NCBI GenBank assembly: GCA_040006675.1
Contig: JBDTWM010000061.1
Coordinates: forward strand, 1-16,628
Direction: 5' to 3'
From: Austwickia sp040006675
GTDB taxonomy: Bacteria; Actinomycetota; Actinomycetes; Actinomycetales; Dermatophilaceae
DNA: 16,628 nucleotides
A program made the position numbers and the translations under genes. Shown here in pieces: positions 14,416 to 16,628 of the stretch. Positions within the stretch are counted from its first letter, which is position 1, and the number at the start of each line of letters is the position of its first letter. The notes beneath the pieces are model-generated. The model was given only the letters and a program-made list of their open reading frames with translations. It had not been told where the DNA came from and did not search any database.

Positions 14416-16581
14416 CTACGGCCGTCCCGTCACGTCCGTCCCGGCTGATGTTCCTGACGTCGTTTCGGACTCGGCGGGGAAACCTGGCGGCGCGATCAGG
14501 TGCTCGTACGCCGCCAACGCGGCCGCTGCTCCATCCGCGACCTCTCGGGCCAGCCAGGCCGGCTCGACGATCCGGGCAGAGCCGCCGAGCCGCCACGCGA
14601 GCCGTCGCAGCCAGGCGACGTCTCCCGTCTGCACAGTGAGCCGGGATCCGTCGAGGGAGACATGCGGATAGTAGTCGGCGACCCACGCCGCCTCGTCGGC
14701 CAGCTCAAGGGTGACCACGAGGTCATCCGGGCGGGCCTGGAAGACCCCCTCGTCGAGGTTGCGCGGACGAGCCTGCGGCGGCGGCACCCCCGGCACGTCA
14801 AGGACCTGGACCGCGTCGATCCGGTCGAGTCGGAACAGCCGTACGTCGGAGGAGCGGTGACACCAGCCCTCCAGGTACCACCGTCCGTCGACGCTCGTCA
14901 GCCGCATCGGGTCGACGTCGCGTTCGGTGGCCTCGTCGCGAGCCGGCACCAGGTAGCGCAGGTGAAGGCGCCGTCGGCGCTCGAGCGCGTCTCGTACGGC
15001 CGTCAGCGTGGCCTCCTGGGTCTCGGAACCCATGTCGACCTGGATGCGTCGCCGCGCGGCGTCCACGCTCGAGGCAGCGTCCACCGAGGCCGCCTCCTCA
15101 AGCTTGGCCAGGGTGCGGTCGATGGCGTCGCGTTCGGTGATCCCGGGGATCACCGCGAGCGTGCGCAGCCCCACCATCAGGGCGAGGGCTTCGTCGCGGC
15201 CGAGGCGCAGCGGCCGGGAGATGGCGTCGGCGTTGCCAAGGAAGATCCGGCCGTCCTCCCAGTCGGCCTCGATGAGGTCGTCCGGCATCCCGCCGGGGGT
15301 CCCGCAGAGAAACAGCAGCGCCAGGTCCGCCTCGAGCTGTTCACGGCTCACCCCGAACTCCCCCGCGGCCTGCTCGATATCGATCCCCTGCCGGTGCAGC
15401 AGCCAAGGCACCATCGTGAGCAGTCGGGCGAGGCGGCCTGTGGCGGACTCCTGCGGGGCGCGGCTCCCGCGCCGGCGGCCCGCGCCGCGGGATCCTGCCG
15501 AGACGTCGCGAGCCGCGGACACCCCTGCTCCATCGCTCGCCTGGGGCGCGGAGTCCTCCCCCCGCCGCGATGAGCGGTCGGCGGGTCCCCGGCGGTGGGC
15601 GTCCCGCGCGCCCTCCAGGCGCGTCAGGACGGCCTGGCGCAGATCCGTGGGCTCGGCCACCAGCACGTCCGGACCGTAGGCGGCGAGCTCGTCCGCCAGG
15701 GCCGCGACATGCGCCAGCGGCACCTCGATGCGGTCCGAGCCGACCAGGGTCGGCCCGGAGAAGCTGGCCGGTGTCGTCGCGCGCCGCCGCAGGGCGTGCC
15801 CCGTTCCGGGGCGCACCAGCAGCTGCGCGGCACGCGCGGACTCGGTCGGAGTCTGGGAGGCGACGAACCGGCGGGGTTCGTGGTCGTCGGGCACCTCGTA
15901 CGAGCCCGGCTCACCCTCCCGGCGGACCGTCCCGTCGATCCGGTCGAGCCGGAACACGCGCGGGGCGTCCCGGTCGGTGTCATATCCGGTGAGGTACCAG
16001 CGACCGTTACGGTTCACCAGCCCCCACGGCCGGACATGGCGGCGGCGGACCTCGCCCGAGCGTCCGGTGCGGTAGGTGAACGTCACCGGGCAGCGGTCCA
16101 CCACCGCGGCGGTGACCGCTTCGAACGACGGCTCGCTCGTCCGGAGCCACGTCTCGATGCCGATCAGGGACGACTCGTCGCGCTCGATGCCGTCGGCGGC
16201 GAGCTTACGTACCGCCTGCGCGGCCGGTCCCGCCAGGGAGGCGTGCGCCCAGGTGCGCCCCGCGAGGCCGAGGACCGCCACCTCGTCCGGGGCCAGTTGG
16301 ATCTCCGGCAGAGCGTACTCACGCGCCTCGATCGTGTACGCCGGCTCGTCCTCGAACAAGGTGTCGAGCTGGACCGTCGTCAGCGGGATGCCCATCTCCC
16401 GGAGTTCATCCTTGTCGCGTTCGAACATGCGCTCGAACGCCTCGTCGGTCTGGGCCTCCTCGTAAAGCGCGACAGCCGTGCGGATCTGCCCGCGGGTCAA
16501 CGGTCGTCGTGTGTAGAGCAGCGCGATGACGAGGTTCAGCAACCGTTCGGTCTTGGCGGCGACCTTCGGCTGAGGATTCAT
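14416..16581 (-). CDS. pafBC: PafB-PafC fused WYL-domain transcription activator
   Basis: This 721-residue protein contains two tandem copies of HTH + WYL + WCX. Copy one (PafB-like) has a helix-turn-helix at about 7-70, the WYL core GRWYLTGY...FRLDRI (193-215) and WCX at about 240-325. Copy two (PafC-like) has an HTH at about 381-450, DGRWYLEGW...FRLDRI (565-588) and WCX at about 615-695. A linker of some 55 residues rich in Arg, Gly, Ser and Ala joins them (about 326-380). PafBC activates the LexA/RecA-independent DNA-damage regulon, and the WYL domains are thought to sense a nucleic-acid ligand. In most species the two are adjacent genes; natural fusions are known, for example in Arthrobacter. 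ATG 16581 is chosen because PafB begins just before KVAAKTERLLNLVIALL. The frame stays open to the window edge, including a GTG at 16617. pafA would be expected just outside. Confidence 0.93.
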   Translation of the reverse strand: MNPQPKVAAKTERLLNLVIALLYTRRPLTRGQIRTAVALYEEAQTDEAFERMFERDKDELREMGIPLTTVQLDTLFEDEPAYTIEAREYALPEIQLAPDEVAVLGLAGRTWAHASLAGPAAQAVRKLAADGIERDESSLIGIETWLRTSEPSFEAVTAAVVDRCPVTFTYRTGRSGEVRRRHVRPWGLVNRNGRWYLTGYDTDRDAPRVFRLDRIDGTVRREGEPGSYEVPDDHEPRRFVASQTPTESARAAQLLVRPGTGHALRRRATTPASFSGPTLVGSDRIEVPLAHVAALADELAAYGPDVLVAEPTDLRQAVLTRLEGARDAHRRGPADRSSRRGEDSAPQASDGAGVSAARDVSAGSRGAGRRRGSRAPQESATGRLARLLTMVPWLLHRQGIDIEQAAGEFGVSREQLEADLALLFLCGTPGGMPDDLIEADWEDGRIFLGNADAISRPLRLGRDEALALMVGLRTLAVIPGITERDAIDRTLAKLEEAASVDAASSVDAARRRIQVDMGSETQEATLTAVRDALERRRRLHLRYLVPARDEATERDVDPMRLTSVDGRWYLEGWCHRSSDVRLFRLDRIDAVQVLDVPGVPPPQARPRNLDEGVFQARPDDLVVTLELADEAAWVADYYPHVSLDGSRLTVQTGDVAWLRRLAWRLGGSARIVEPAWLAREVADGAAAALAAYEHLIAPPGFPAESETTSGTSAGTDVTGRP

Positions 16582-16628
16582 GGTCGCGACGGTACCCGAC
16601 CCCCCGTCGGGAGCCACCGCACGATCCT

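Overview
This window comes from a high-GC Gram-positive actinobacterium. The signs are RbpA, a PafB/PafC-type WYL regulator, a HelY-type helicase downstream of tatA-tatC, a polyprenol-phosphate-mannose synthase next to Lnt, and very strong G/C bias at third codon positions. Gene order matches, in pieces, the Mycobacterium tuberculosis neighbourhoods rbpA/ppm1 (Rv2050-Rv2051c) and 5'-3' exonuclease/helY/tatC/tatA/pafC/pafB (Rv2090-Rv2096c). Several details differ from Mycobacterium: Lnt and Ppm are separate genes, and PafB and PafC are fused. I cannot name the order or genus from this sequence alone.

Layout. (1) 1-2712: the 3' end of a GT1-type glycosyltransferase (+) converges on a 794-residue UvrA-like tandem ABC ATPase (-). 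(2) 2713-4205: an accessory-looking stretch with lower GC. It holds an SRPBCC-fold protein (+), a strong two-tier hairpin, a 57-residue CsbD-family stress protein (-), and about 500 gene-free bases between csbD and rbpA. Those bases carry a SigB/SigF-like promoter with a structured leader for csbD and a SigR/SigH-like promoter for rbpA. (3) 4206-7357: rbpA (+) converges on an lnt-ppm1 operon (-), which is preceded by a gene-free leader of about 335 bases with a candidate promoter, palindrome and hairpin. (4) 7358-8820: ybaK and a 5'-3' exonuclease (+), overlapping by ATGA. (5) 8866-10092: an alpha/beta-hydrolase-OsmC fusion (-) with an excellent ribosome binding site. (6) 10347-16581: a tight minus-strand operon pafBC-tatA-tatC-helY, with gaps of 73, 13 and 14 nt.

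How they fit together. Most of the window is core envelope, transcription and genome-maintenance machinery. Lnt and Ppm1 act on lipoproteins and polyprenol-linked mannose. TatA/TatC export folded proteins. PafBC is the activator of the RecA/LexA-independent DNA-damage response, HelY is a Ski2-like helicase, and the exonuclease and UvrA-like ATPase are nucleic-acid enzymes. A stress layer is visible in cis: a disulfide/heat-stress type promoter before rbpA, a general-stress promoter before csbD, and a peroxidase-type OsmC domain. I found no CRISPR array, insertion sequence, tRNA, rRNA, phage gene or wholly new system. The most checkable unusual items are the two alternative-sigma promoters, the csbD and lnt leader structures, two palindromes sitting at predicted transcription starts, and the two natural gene fusions.
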